A stretch of DNA of 64,000 nt from Tribonema minus (GCA_017506865.1 JAFCMP010000223.1:372001-436000), one strand, 5' to 3'. Numbered from the stretch's first letter, positions 32,714-43,217 are shown. The notes: generated from the letters alone by a model not told the origin. Numbers and translations are program-made.

Positions 32714-33179
32714 CTTTTTCCAGTGGCATCTTCGCAGCCAGCAGCAGCTGCAGTTTTCCAGAGCAGCCTGTGCAAGTATCACATTTCCGCAGCCAGCTGC
32801 AGCAGTACTCAGACTGCTGGTCAACACATGGCATCTCCGCAGCCAGCAGCAGCAGCTCATCCAAAGCGGGCTCTGTAATTGTAGCATCTGCGCAGCTAGC
32901 AGCAGCTGCACTCATGCAATTGTTACACATTCACAGAAGGAGATACGCAGGTACTTTCGACGAGTGCGCATTGCCACCGCAAAGGCACAGGACAGCAGCT
33001 GCCACGGTTGCTAATGCCTCTGTTGCTAATGTTCGACGATGCCACATTGTGCCCTTGCCACAAACAAGCAAAACCTGCCTTGTAGTCACTACTACCTTGC
33101 CTTGTACCCCATCTGCGCTGCTGGCCCCAGCGACCTTTGTTGCCACTACTTTGTGCAGGTTTCTGGATCTAAGGTCAGC

Positions 33180-34388
33180 ATGTCCGCCATGGCAGCAGAC
33201 AACGGCAACGTGGAGCCAAAGGTGAGTACAGAGTGCAGAGCTTAGGACGCTCATGGTGTCAAGGCGCCCGCCTTGCTGACGACCCTTGCACTGTCATGTG
33301 TTCTTCGCAGTACTGCGTGCTTGCAGCGAAGTGTTTGTACCAGCTGCTCAATGTGCCTCCTGCGCCCTTGACGGAGCGCCCACATTGCTGACGATCCTGT
33401 ACACTGTTCTGTGCTATTCGCAGTACGGTGCGCTTGTAGAGAAGTCTCTGTACCAGCTGCTTCCTGCGCCTTCATCACCCACGATGGACCTGATCTTCTT
33501 CCACGGTCTTCAGCTGGGAGATTACAAAGACGCCTACAGGACGACATGGCAGGCATCGGGCGGGGGCAGGGGGGGCATGCACACCTTCCTGGCTTCTGAT
33601 TTTCCCTCGGCTCGCATCATCTCCGTCTCTTACAATTCTGCTGCGACAGCCAGTGACGACAGAGCCACCATAGAGAACCTCGCCAAGGGAATTGCCCAAC
33701 ACCTTGTCGAGATGGCGGGCGTCGGCCAGGCCGCCCGACCCGTGGTGTTCATCGGTCACAGCCTCGGAGGCATCGTGATGGAGAAGGTCTTCATCGAAGT
33801 CAGCACTCTGAGTCGCACCGCTGGCGAACACATCGACAGCACATTGTACCAAAACCTATTCAACAACATGAGGGGGGTGGTGTGGTATGGCACCCCGCAT
33901 GCTGGCGCCCCATTGGCTGGCAAGGCTAAAATCTTCGGTGGTATGAGGTCTACGGTGGCAAACCTACTGACCCCCTTCCACGACCAGCTCGCCGACATCC
34001 ATGGCACCTTCAGCACACTGTTGCCGACAAGTGTTCTGCGGCGGAGCTTTTTTGAGCAGCAAGCCCTGCGCAAGGTATGTTCAGGATTTGAGTGCGTACT
34101 GCTGGTACCTGCTCATCCTGCTATGTGCAATGCGTACAATAACACTTGGCTCTCCGTGATTGGTCACTGCAGGGCCCGTTCGCGGAGCTCATCGTCCCGC
34201 AAGTGTCTGCCCGAATTGGGGGGGGAGCTGACTTTCCGCTGGACTACGACCACATCGACATCTGCAAGCCGGACCAGAAGGATGGGGACACACGCTACGT
34301 TTTCCTCAAGCAGTTCATCGATCGGGTGCTAGCTCAGCGACGAGTCGAGCGACAGGTGGAGTCTACACTCGAGGAAGACTTGAGATAG
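33180..34388 (+). CDS. SERAC1-like alpha/beta hydrolase, three exons
   Basis: Exons 33180-33221, 33424-34074 and 34173-34388, all phase 0, about 302 aa. The oxyanion strand is MDLIFFHGLQ, the nucleophile elbow is FIGHSLGGIVMEK, and the catalytic His is in DYDHIDICKP, the order seen in SERAC1/DUF676-type serine hydrolases. YGTPHAGAPLAG is another family block. Lipid ester or thioester hydrolysis is expected; the substrate is unknown. The third exon ends LEEDLR and a stop, followed by a poly(A)-like agtaaag at about 34445. The next gene on the same strand is an NB-ARC-TPR protein, and a possible in-frame splice from this exon into it is described in the findings. Such hydrolase-NB-ARC-TPR fusions exist among NLR-like proteins. 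Confidence 0.72.
33311..33391 (+). pseudogene. Duplicate, stop-containing copy of the second hydrolase exon start
   Basis: After the acceptor ttcttcgcag the sequence reads YCVLAAKCLYQLL, a close copy of YGALVEKSLYQLL at 33424. It then diverges into a TGA at 33389. The upstream intron end is also duplicated (gctgacgatcct). Tandem duplication of an intron-exon border left this relic inside intron 1. Confidence 0.6.
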
Positions 34389-34830
34389 GGGATGTGGTCG
34401 CGGGTGGGGGGTCGGCCTTTTGACTAGCACGCAGCGCCTATTCAGTAAAGTTTGCAATTCGACTCGGTCCAGACACGAGTCCGACTTGGTGGAGTGTACC
34501 TTCCAGCCTGAGGAAGACTTGAAAAAGGGACAGTGGTTGGGGTTTGAGTTTTCGCAGTTTCAGCAGTGGGTCCATTCACCTTTCCAATAAAGTTCCAGAT
34601 CCACGTCTGGTTATGTGCTTTCCTGAAAAGGAGACTCCAAATTCAACTCGGAATGCTTTGCCGATGCGCGTTGTCCTGTTCTGCTGCAATATTCTACTGC
34701 TTGCCATCTGAAGAACGTGGCATTGACCAGTGAGAGGCGGATGTGCACACAATTCACTGCGCAGCATCAAAATTGTGTGTCACCCGCATTCGAAAGTTTA
34801 CGCTCTGTTTTGTGTTCTCACTGCTTTCAG
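34389..34830. other. Hydrolase 3' flank with duplicated tail
   Basis: The end of the hydrolase gene (gaggaagacttgagatagggga) is echoed at about 34512 (gaggaagacttgaaaaaggga). The poly(A)-like ttcagtaaagttt is echoed by ccaataaagttcc at 34582. The 3' end has therefore been duplicated in tandem. The remainder up to the acceptor at 34830 shows no gene. Confidence 0.5.
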
Positions 34831-37541
34831 CCTGATTCGGACAAGCGCCCACCGGCCAGATTTGTGCAACGTGTGCTGAACGCTGACGAGCTATTGGGAC
34901 GGGATCAGCTCGTGGACAGCATCAAGAAAGCGCTTCTGCATCAGCGGGCAGTGCTGCTGAGTGGCGGGCCCGGGGAAGGGAAGTCCTCGGTCGCGGCGGA
35001 AGCAGCCATTCAGCTCGTCGAAGCCGGTCAGTTCGGGGGTGGCACATTCATGGTGGACTTGAAAGGTGAGCGAGGCAATGCACAATGCGCTGGCTGCCGC
35101 TTCACTCCACTAATTTGTTGATACACTGGCTGTGCGCAGGTTTTCAGGTTAATGGCGGGTCGTCTCATGGCGATGCTGTCAAGAAGCACATTGCTGCTGT
35201 GAAGAAGCACATCGCAGCCGCAATGTATGGGCAGCTGCTCTCTTGCAAGGTGAGACCCACAACTGCCTCATTGCCATGTGTTCAATCACTCTGGATCTAT
35301 GATGCACATCTTCTCTTGCGTTTTGTGTCTCAGGGCGGCATCAACGTGACTTCGGATACAGTCCCTCAGTGGGAGGAGCAGTGGAGCGGTCTGCTAGCAT
35401 GGCTGAGCGGGACAGCGATGAATGTGCTCCTGGCATTCGAGAATGCAGAGGATGCCAAAAAAGCGGGCGCGTCAAGCGTGAGTACCCGGCAGGGCATTGC
35501 TGAAACTCATTACTGACAGTGCCTGAAATCAGCATATCTGCTGTTTTGCATACCTGCTCGCAGGAGCTTGCAATGGTGCTCGAGGAGCTCCGCCGACATG
35601 AACGCACAGCGGTGCTGGTGACATCGAGGGAGCACAGCGACCGCTACCGCAGATTCGCTCGACTCAACGTGGAGCCGCTGGAGGATACATTTGCCCAAGC
35701 CCTCGTGTCTCGCAACATCGAGATGGAGCCCGAACAAAAGCAGGCGCTGGCAAAGTACTGCGGCCGCAATCCGCTCATGTTGGACACGCTTTCGTGTTTC
35801 CTCAGCGAATGGCCGGACAAGCTCGAGGTAATGTCCCTTTCTCCGCAGCATTGAATTAAGCATTTCGATGCAGTCATTTTCTGATTTTTGATGTTTCATC
35901 TGTGCCCTGTCGCAGCAAGTCGTCAGCGCGGCAGAGTCACACGCCGACTTACCAGTGGACACGAACGCAGGCTTCATCGACCACGTGGAGCAGCTTCGAA
36001 ACTGGCTTCTCGACTTCTTGATCGACCACGACAGAGCCTGCCTGGCTCAGCTCTCCGTGTTCCCCGACACATTCAGTGCCGCTGGCATCGCTGCCATGCT
36101 TGCACCTGTGGACAAGGGCTCCGACGCGGCGGTCTCCTACGAAGGGCGTACAGTGGACGCCTTGCTCGATGATCTCCGTCGTCTCTCCATCCTTCGACGC
36201 CTCCCGGATCCACAGGTCAACATCCCCGGCGGCGCGCGGTACACGATGCACGCCATGCACCGCAACGCGGCGAAGGGGCTGCTTTCGCCAGAGGCGGCAA
36301 CTATCGCCGAGCAGAAGTTCGCACACTTCGTCGTCAGCTTGGCGGACGTGCTGCGCGAGCGTCGTCCGGAAAAGGGAGCAGACGTGCTGGCACCCGTCTT
36401 GGCGCTGCTGTTGAGCGAGCAGCAGAACTTCAGGAAGTTGGCGACATTGCTCAACGTCGACAAGACGGAGAGCTGGGCCTTAAAGCTCACTGAGCTTGCT
36501 TTTGAATTGCGCACAAGGCATATGCTGGTGGAAGCGGGGCCATTGTACATGCATGTGCTCGAAATCCGAAAGCAGATGTTGAGCCCCGGGCATGCAGAAA
36601 TAGTGGAGGCGATCTATAACGTCGCCATAATGCATCATGCGCTTGGCGAGTTGGTCAACGCAGAATGCCGGTTCAGGGAAGCCTTAGAGGTCAAATGGGA
36701 GTCACAGACAGTCAAACTACTGACCGGCCTGGGTGAGGTCTTGAAAACAAAGGGCAGCTTTCAGGCCGCAGAGCAGTGCTTCAGATCAGCGCTGGACGCT
36801 TTTACACAGCTGCACATGCCGGCAAATCGTGCCATCATGTCAACAAAACACTACCTTGGTATTCTTCTTTACAGAAGAGACCAGAGTGTGGAGGCGGAGA
36901 TGCTGTTGCGGGAAGTGCTAGAGTTCAGAGAGAAGGAGCTCACCAAGACACATCGGGACACAGCTGCGACATATGATGCCCTTGCTAATTTGTGCAAAGC
37001 TCAGGGCAGGTTCGCAGAGGCAGAAGAGTTGTACCAGGCAGCGCTGGACGTCAGGGTAGGGGTGCTGGGAGAATGGCACGGCGACACGGCCTCGACATAT
37101 AACAATTTCGCCAATCTCCGCAGAGAGCAGTGCAGGTTCCCAGAGGCGCGGGACATGTACGAAAAGGCACTGAGATACCGACTGGTTGTACTACCACCCA
37201 ATCATCCTGAAACGGCGTGTTCGTACAACAACATGGCCCAGTGTTACAGAGATCAGGGTGACCTAGAGGAAGCGAAACGGTGCGTTGAGATTGCACTTGC
37301 CATCAGAAAGAAACAGCTGGACCCGAACAACGCAGAAACAGCTTCGTCGCTAGACACTCTGGCAGACATCCTGCAAGCTCAGGGAAACATGGAACAAGCA
37401 ACTCAACGGTACAATAATGCTCTTTGCATGAGGCAGACTGTGCTAGGTGTGAATCACACATTGACTGTAGAGTCAGTCAACAAACTCGCTTCTCATCTCA
37501 AGAGAGTGCAGGAATGTGGGAAGAGCTGCCTCATTGTATAA
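34831..37541 (+). CDS. NB-ARC (STAND NTPase) TPR protein, five exons visible
   Basis: Exons 34831-35065, 35140-35249, 35334-35477, 35564-35827 and 35916-37541, 793 codons from the first visible acceptor. No start codon is evident, so an upstream exon is needed. The NB-ARC core shows a P-loop (LLSGGPGEGKSS), a Walker-B-like MNVLLAFENAED, a sensor-like AVLVTSREH and a YCGRNPLML motif in place of GLPLAL. The last exon adds a helical region and then kinesin-light-chain-type TPRs (for example AATYDALANLCKAQGRF, STYNNFANLRREQCRF, CSYNNMAQCYRDQGDL), each about 42 residues. The protein ends CGKSCLIV, a possible CaaX prenylation box. NB-ARC-TPR proteins are candidate immune receptors in algae; this role is inferred. 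Confidence 0.78.
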
Positions 37542-37890
37542 GTGCGCCCTTGACGTTTGCGACGAGGTGCAGGGCCCAAAGTGTCTAAACAGGGCAACGT
37601 TGCTCGTCAACCTCGCTGTGTTGCATCACGCTAGTGACAGTCACATGTTTGTGCGAGCAAGCGCTTGCCATCTTTGAAGAGGTGCTGGGCCCGCAGCACC
37701 CAGACACGGCGTCGTCGCTTTGCGACCTTGCTGACATCCTCGAAAGCAGGGCAATATTGATGAGCCTGAGCAGTTGTACTGTTGTGCACTTGCCATTTTC
37801 AAAGAAGCGCTGGGACCCAAGCATCCCCAAACAGTGAAAGTGCAACGGGCGCTCAAGCGCCTCCTTGCACCGAAACACGGCAGCGAATGA
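37542..37890 (+). pseudogene. Decayed TPR repeats
   Basis: Three TPR-like stretches lie just after the NB-ARC-TPR stop but in different frames: LLVNLAVLHHA at about 37590-37630, EQALAIFEEVLGPQHPDTAS near 37655-37715, and ALAIFKEALGPKHPQTVKV ending at a TGA at 37888-37890. They match the TPR consensus but are broken by frameshifts. Either the gene was once longer, or a neighbouring copy has decayed. Confidence 0.65.
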
Positions 37891-38890
37891 GTGTCTTGAC
37901 AAGCAAGGCAATAGTTTCTGTCATGGATATCACATCATTCCTCGTTTGCGCCGCGCTCTCGCGCACTTTCTTTATTTCACACATCTAGTGCGCTGTGCCA
38001 TTGTGTGCATCGTCGCCGTGCTCGCATTGTCACTCTTCACGAACATGCACTTGTCGTGCGCTGTCGGCAGTCGCATACCACGTGGTCAATTGCGTGCAAA
38101 ACTGCATGCGCTTCGTCTCGTGTGCAGTCTCATGTGCGCATCTCGTGTGTTTCGTGCACATCCGTTTGCGCATCTCAATTCATTGTGTTCATAGCATGTA
38201 GTGTTTGCCATGTCACTTGCCTTCAAACATGATTGCATGGTGCAACATGTTGTAAGCATCACATCCAGACTGCAATGGCGATGTGCCGTGTTGTCAAATG
38301 ATGCCTCCCGGACACATTGTCAGGCGTCGCACTGCATCCGCGGGCAGGACTGCCCACATCCTTTGCTTCTCGAGCACCTAACATGTGTGCGCAACTGTGC
38401 GCCACACACGCCTTGTTGGTGCACCGTCGTGTGCTCGCGACGTCGACATTCGTGTTCGCCGCTCACGCTGTGTGCGATGCCGCCGCCGCCACCAGCACGC
38501 CACGAGCTGATGAAAATCGCGGTTCATGCCGAGTGAGCGGTGACACTCGTCGAAAGTCGAGCAAATTACATTCGAGCTTGCACTGGCACAAACGGAGCAT
38601 GTGGCGAGAGGGTATACGCTTGCTTCGGTTCGCACTCTGCCTTCTGTGCCTCATGCACGATCGCTTCATCAGAGCACGGCGTCTAATGACGGCAGCAAGT
38701 GCAAGCAGGGGTGCTACAAACAGCAGCGCGTTCAGCTGCACCACAAGCAGCAGCAGCGCCCCCAAGCCCAGCGCGCAAATGTGTGCGGCTCGTGCAGAGT
38801 CGCATATGAAAACGGAGGCGGCAGCGCAGCATCACATTTAACGGAGGCGGCAGCACAGCACCACCTCTGAATCACAGATGGAGATGCGCG
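37891..38890. other. No supported gene; remnants of the dispersed repeat
   Basis: Contains fragments that recall the dispersed intergenic repeat (gtgctcgcgacgtcgacatt near 38430, atgaaaacggaggcggcagc near 38810) and a short CAG-rich tract around 38740. The small frames across it have no motif. Confidence 0.4.
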
Positions 38891-39081
38891 CATGTGTACA
38901 TACTGTCGTCACAACATTTGGCAACGCCGCTGCTGCCGAACCCGCTGGAGTCACTGTGCTGAGAATGAAACGATCGAAATGCTCCACTTGGCCCCCTTGG
39001 GGCGCCAGCAAGCGCCCGATAAGCCCTTTGGGCACCGGTTCGCCCACATATTGAGCCTCCACCCGATCCACGCCACGCCAA

Positions 39082-39318
39082 GTGCGAGTGCACCTGCAGA
39101 AGGCTGCTTCGGTGCGTCGAGCTCGATTGGCCCTTCTGGGGTCGGCTTGGAATTCGGGTAAAGTCGAGTTCCAGGCGGCGAGTGGCGTGCGATACGGTTA
39201 CAAAGACTTGTTCTACGCCACCGGCGCCTGCATCGATGCGGATAACATCATGCGCCTCCATGAACCCGGCGGGACAGGCACTGCCCACTATTGCGACCGT
39301 AACGGCATTTCGCAATAG
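39082..39318 (+). CDS. Unrecognised short ORF at the start of the virus-like block
   Basis: 78 codons with a coding-like segment KVEFQAASGVRYGYKDLFYA and ACIDADNIMRLHEPGG. A 157-codon frame on the opposite strand covers the same bases, so strand is uncertain. It directly precedes the frameshifted gene at 39329. No family recognised; it may be a fragment of a longer decayed gene. Confidence 0.25.
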   Translation: MRVHLQKAASVRRARLALLGSAWNSGKVEFQAASGVRYGYKDLFYATGACIDADNIMRLHEPGGTGTAHYCDRNGISQ

Positions 39319-39328
39319 TAGAAGAGCG

Positions 39329-39513
39329 ATGTCTAAGACGAACATTTCCAGACAGTGGAGGGCTTTCGGACACGGGGGCCGCAGGGAGAGAATTTGTCTC
39401 TGCAGGATTTGAAAAATCAGAACATCGACTTCAAGCCCAGTCGTGACAAGCTCCTGGAAACCTACAGCAATGCCGAGGTCGATGTCATCCTCTCAGCGCT
39501 CGATAATCTGTAA
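39329..39513 (+). pseudogene. Frameshifted copy of a small protein related to 45279-45527
   Basis: The frame from the ATG at 39329 gives MSKTNISRQWRAF. The homology to the intact copy then continues one frame over (ENLSLQDLKNQNIDFKP to LDNL and stop at 39511-39513). Aligned with the 45-kb copy, one base is missing after ttc near 39367. The family shows LSLQDLK-x-QNIDFKP and an acidic, Leu-rich C-terminus. Function unknown. Confidence 0.6.
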
Positions 39514-39660
39514 GCAAAACACGCGGTAAACTCAATTGGAGCATTCGTTTGACCAGGTGAACACGGGGTGTGGGTATCGCATTCGTTGCATTAAAGAGCA
39601 CCTTGGCGAAGTCGAGCTTCCACGACTCGGCTTGAGTGTCGTGTCATGTGCCTCACGAGG

Positions 39661-39996
39661 TCACCAACGAATAAATTCTTGTCGGCACATGCAAAACGGT
39701 GCATGTTGGGTACGCAAGACTCTTTGAGTCTCGTGGTCGCAAAGAGTATTCAGTACGCTCCAGATCTGAGTGTGCAGACTTTGGAGGTCGGCGATGCTCA
39801 ATTCTAATGTATCACGAAGCGTTGTAATCTCCTGCAAACGAGCTTCGGCCCTGTCAGCACGAGCTTCGGCCCTGTCAGCACGAGCTTCAGCCCTTTGTGC
39901 ACGAGCCTCGGGGATCAGGCGCAAGCATCTCATGTGTGCCAGCGCTCGTCTCGCGAGTGCCAGTCTGCGTCTCTCGTGTGTCGGTGCCCGTCTCAT
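39661..39996 (-). CDS. Short coiled-coil protein
   Basis: About 111 codons on the minus strand from the ATG at 39996. It contains a tandem RAEARADRAEARADRAEA stretch, then LQEITTLRDTLELSIADLQ, a strong heptad coiled coil, and ends in a Cys-containing tail. It is divergent from the RING gene across a TATA-like tttataaa at 40040. Two further frames overlap it, so the product is only moderately certain. Function unknown. Confidence 0.4.
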   Translation of the reverse strand: MRRAPTHERRRLALARRALAHMRCLRLIPEARAQRAEARADRAEARADRAEARLQEITTLRDTLELSIADLQSLHTQIWSVLNTLCDHETQRVLRTQHAPFCMCRQEFIRW

Positions 39997-40100
39997 GAGT
40001 TCCAGCAAGCGTTTCTCGAGTGCTCTTCAGTGTGGCGCAGTTTATAAATGTCCTGGCTGCATGTGGGCAGGTAACAAAAGAGCCCGAGGTGGAACGGCTC

Positions 40101-40640
40101 ATGTGCGCTTGTTGCATTTGTTTGACCGGAAAGGCATGTGACGTGAAGTTGTGCTGCCGTCACATCTACCATGCTCTTTGCATCATGGAAGCCTTGCTGC
40201 AGCTTCCGCGTTCAGAGTGCCCGCTATGTCGACAGATCATTCCCCGCGTTTCCGACTGCAGAAGCGCGATGCGGCTGCCTCCTTACGACGAGTTAACAGT
40301 TACACGCTCCGTGAAACCGATGACACCATCTACATGGTGTTCTGATCCGAGCTTCCGCTTCTTGACCCCACAGGAGACGGAGGCGTGGGCGTCGCTGATG
40401 GCTGAGACCAGCGTCTTCGCGCTTCTGGAGCTGTTGTTTCTTCTTCTCCAAAGCCCCGATCTCCGCCCTCAATTCCGCCAGGCTCGTGTCGAGCGCACCG
40501 ATGGTGGCTTCAAGGGCGGTCGCGCAGCCGCTGGCGTCTGCGGCGGGGGCGGCGACGGCGGCGGCGCACGACTCAAAAACGGAAGCTTATCGACGAGCTC
40601 GACCGCGATTCCCTTGAAGTACAACAGCACTTTGCCGTAG
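40101..40640 (+). CDS. RING-finger protein
   Basis: From the first in-frame ATG, 179 codons. Residues 2-45 form a RING: C-x2-C in CCICLTG, then LCCRHIYHALC with the Cys-His-His-Cys core, and CPLCR as the last pair. It is probably an E3 ubiquitin ligase; RING ORFs of this size are common in large DNA viruses. The remainder is Gly-rich and overlaps the 3' end of the opposite gene (40573-41412), so the true C-terminus may have been extended. A TATA-like tttataaa lies 60 bp upstream. Confidence 0.6.
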   Translation: MCACCICLTGKACDVKLCCRHIYHALCIMEALLQLPRSECPLCRQIIPRVSDCRSAMRLPPYDELTVTRSVKPMTPSTWCSDPSFRFLTPQETEAWASLMAETSVFALLELLFLLLQSPDLRPQFRQARVERTDGGFKGGRAAAGVCGGGGDGGGARLKNGSLSTSSTAIPLKYNSTLP

Positions 40641-41412
40641 GGGGTGGCATGAACAGCGGCTTGGCGTTGAGCTTGCGGCAGGACCCTGCGCCGTCGTTGC
40701 GCACGAAGGCGAAGAGCACGTTGGGGCCCTCCCAAGCCTTGGCATCCTCCTTGAACTTTGCAAAATCGTCCTGCGTAATGTTTCCCTTCGCCTTGAGCTC
40801 GATGACGCAGCCGTTGTCGTTGTGGTCCTTGACGATGATATTGCCGCCCACCTTGCCTCGTTCATCTTTTTGGACGATGCGAGCGACGCTGGCGATGCCA
40901 GGGTTGGCCAGCAGCTGCACCATGTTGCCCTCCGCCGCCGTGCCCTTGGTGCTGAGCTTGGATTTGAGCGCGTCAGTCTCGCCACGAGCGCGCAGAGCCT
41001 CCAACACGGACGACTCGCTGGTCTTGAGAGCGACGTCGACGTGCTCGCGCAGCTCTTTGAAGTACGGGTGCAGTCGACCCAGGTTCAGATCCCTGCGCGT
41101 GCTCTCCAGCAGCTGTGAGAAGGCGTTGGTGAGAACCGCTGTGGCGCTGCCTTGCGAATGCTGATAAGCGTTGTGGCCCAGCCACAGTTTAATTACGGCA
41201 ATGTCGGGGTACATAGCGGACCACACCTGGGCAGCATCCTGCCTCATGGCGACGGTAGCTTCAGTGTCGCTCATGTTGAAAGTCCCAGTTGAGATAATCA
41301 TTCGACTGTCGACGTGGCGAAATTCAAATGTACATTCCCAATTCGACCAGTCCCAGGTGAAGATCCCATTAGAAAATCTCATGTAGGAAAAAAAATCACA
41401 ACTTGTGTTCAT
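40573..41412 (-). CDS. PD-(D/E)XK nuclease-like protein of the virus-like block
   Basis: 279 codons if started at the ATG at 41412; starts at 41382 or 41301 are possible and avoid crowding with the divergent gene. The region IIVKDHNDNGCVIELKAK followed by DDFAKFKEDAKAW and NVLFAFVRND resembles the core of a PD-(D/E)XK nuclease (Asp, then Glu-x-Lys on the next strand). The N-terminal half is helical (QLLESTRRDLNLGRLHPYF). The tail is Cys/Ser-rich. Intronless. The assignment rests on this motif only. Confidence 0.5.
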   Translation of the reverse strand: MNTSCDFFSYMRFSNGIFTWDWSNWECTFEFRHVDSRMIISTGTFNMSDTEATVAMRQDAAQVWSAMYPDIAVIKLWLGHNAYQHSQGSATAVLTNAFSQLLESTRRDLNLGRLHPYFKELREHVDVALKTSESSVLEALRARGETDALKSKLSTKGTAAEGNMVQLLANPGIASVARIVQKDERGKVGGNIIVKDHNDNGCVIELKAKGNITQDDFAKFKEDAKAWEGPNVLFAFVRNDGAGSCRKLNAKPLFMPPPTAKCCCTSRESRSSSSISFRF

Positions 41413-41545
41413 GGTCACAACACCACTGAACGAGCACAGCGCCGGAAAGAGACAGCACACAGCAACACCCCTTATCAGCGCCAGCAGAGCACAGCGCACA
41501 CCACCACCTGCAACAGCGCCAGAGACAGCAGAACGCCTCAAAGCC

Positions 41546-42232
41546 ATGACAGAACGCCTCAAAGCCATGACAGATGCCGGTGCCCTGGAGTTGGCGTGCT
41601 GCGGTAGTAATGCCTGGGTGTTCCTTTCGTACGAGCTGCGTGCACAGCCTGCAGATGTGGGCCGCCAGAAGCGGGGCGTCGATTGCATCGGGGAGGACCT
41701 GCTGACCGCGGCCCTCAGCGTGCCGGCGGCTGGCCACGGTGCTTGCCTGGCGCATTTCAGGACGTTCTGCGAGGCGCTCGTCGCTGCGATGACGCTGCAC
41801 CGCTACGATCTGGAGATGCAGTGCAAGGCCGCGGCGCTGCTCGTCCGCTTCGACAACACCTTCGCGGTGATGTCCACCCTGGAGGGGGCGGGCGTTGCGG
41901 AGGCGCTTCTGCACGCCATGGACGCGCATGCGGGCGTGGTTGCGCTTCAGCGAGACTGCGTGGTCATCCTCAGGCGCCTGTTCGCCCACATTGCGCGCAG
42001 CAAGGGCGGCCACGACGAGGAAGTGGAGCTGACTACTTTCGAGCACGATGACCGGGTCGCAGGGTTCGCCTCCGCAAACTCGCGTGTCGATGGCATTCAC
42101 CTGCAGCTCGCAGTGCGGCCCGCGCGCTTGCCGCCTCTGCATACAACAGGCCCGACAGCGCGCTCTGCCGGAGTGGCGAGGCAGATCCGACGCACGCGAG
42201 CTGTAAGTCGAGTCACATTCGACTCGGCGTGA
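41546..42232 (+). CDS. ARM-like helical repeat protein
   Basis: About 228 codons from the ATG at 41546, preceded by an 18-bp coding duplication (RLKAMT repeated). The pattern CKAAALLVRFDNTFAVM, GVAEALLHAMDAHAG and QRDCVVILRRLFAHI has the spacing of armadillo/HEAT helices. It shares a divergent intergenic region, with an aaaaaaaa tract, with the gene at 40573-41412. Intronless. The tail is basic. A protein-binding role is inferred. Confidence 0.5.
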   Translation: MTERLKAMTDAGALELACCGSNAWVFLSYELRAQPADVGRQKRGVDCIGEDLLTAALSVPAAGHGACLAHFRTFCEALVAAMTLHRYDLEMQCKAAALLVRFDNTFAVMSTLEGAGVAEALLHAMDAHAGVVALQRDCVVILRRLFAHIARSKGGHDEEVELTTFEHDDRVAGFASANSRVDGIHLQLAVRPARLPPLHTTGPTARSAGVARQIRRTRAVSRVTFDSA

Positions 42233-42646
42233 GGCGAGGCGACCACCGCTTGATCGTCGTGCGACGTCGACTGCATGTGGAAAAACTAAATAGCATCACT
42301 TCGACTTGAGCTCCGCTCCCCATGCTGCTTTGAAGCTTTCTGCTGTCGTCACTGCCACCGATGGTTCTCTTGCTGCCTCATGGTCCCCTTTGAATGCCAT
42401 CGCGCCACGGCGGAAACGTCGTCGCGACGCTGCAATCGTGTGAGCGACGGCGCGTGGTCGACGGGGATGACACCACCCTACGACACCTCAACGCAAAACC
42501 AGCAGGCCTCACTCCCATCCTCATCACCATATATGGTCGATGTCATGCCTGTACTTGTACCGAAGTCGTCACGACTCGTCGCAGCAGTCGATATTTTCTC
42601 GTCACCCGCAGCTTTTTTATCTGTCACACGAAGAAAAGAAGGTTCC

Positions 42647-43105
42647 ATGTCACACATCAAGAAGCTGTTCAGAGTGCTCAGCCTCAGCAACAAGGCCGAT
42701 AAGTGGGCAGACGTCACCTATGAGAGCTGCGAGAAGCTGCTGCCGGCTCAGGAGGGCGAAACGGCGAAGGTCGTCAAAGTTGTGGATGGAGACACGTGTC
42801 ACGTCGCTCTCCAGCGAGGGCCTGGGAAGTTCGTCAGGGTCGCGTAACGGCTGCAGGGCATCGATACTCCCGAAAAACATTCTGAAGTGCCCGCAGAGAG
42901 GGAGCTGGCCGCTCAGGCGACAGCGGAGCTCATGCGGCTCTGCGATCAGCGCACAGTCACTGTTTCAAACGTATCCCAGGAAAAATATGGCAGATTGCTA
43001 GCAGATTTGGTGTTGGAGGGCGATGGGATGACCTTGAGCCAGCGCATGCTGCAGCGCGTGGAGTTCTGTCACGCATATGACGGCGGCACGAAAACATCGT
43101 GGTGA
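42647..43105 (+). pseudogene. Staphylococcal-nuclease-like (SNase) gene with an in-frame stop
   Basis: From the ATG at 42647 the frame carries KVVKVVDGDTCHVAL, the first SNase strand with the metal-binding Asp, and reaches a TAA at 42845-42847. The same frame then continues LQGIDTPEKHSE, the second catalytic block, then YGRLLADLVLEG and ends at 43105. Family members read straight from VR to the LxGIDTPE block, so about two extra codons including the stop interrupt it. The gene is therefore broken, unless the stop is read through. SNase-like genes are frequent in algal giant viruses. Confidence 0.7.
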
Positions 43106-43217
43106 TTGCCACTTCGTTCCCAGCATCGTCGCTACGCACACGCCTGCACACCTCAATATAATGTTTTGAGAGAAAAACATGGACTTCAAAGCTTTGCAGA
43201 TTCGCGAGTTGTGCTGT

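Noticed and set aside
41396..42142. 248-codon antisense ORF over the ARM-like gene
   Set aside because: Basic, low-complexity shadow frame. The plus strand has helical-repeat periodicity and a sensible start.
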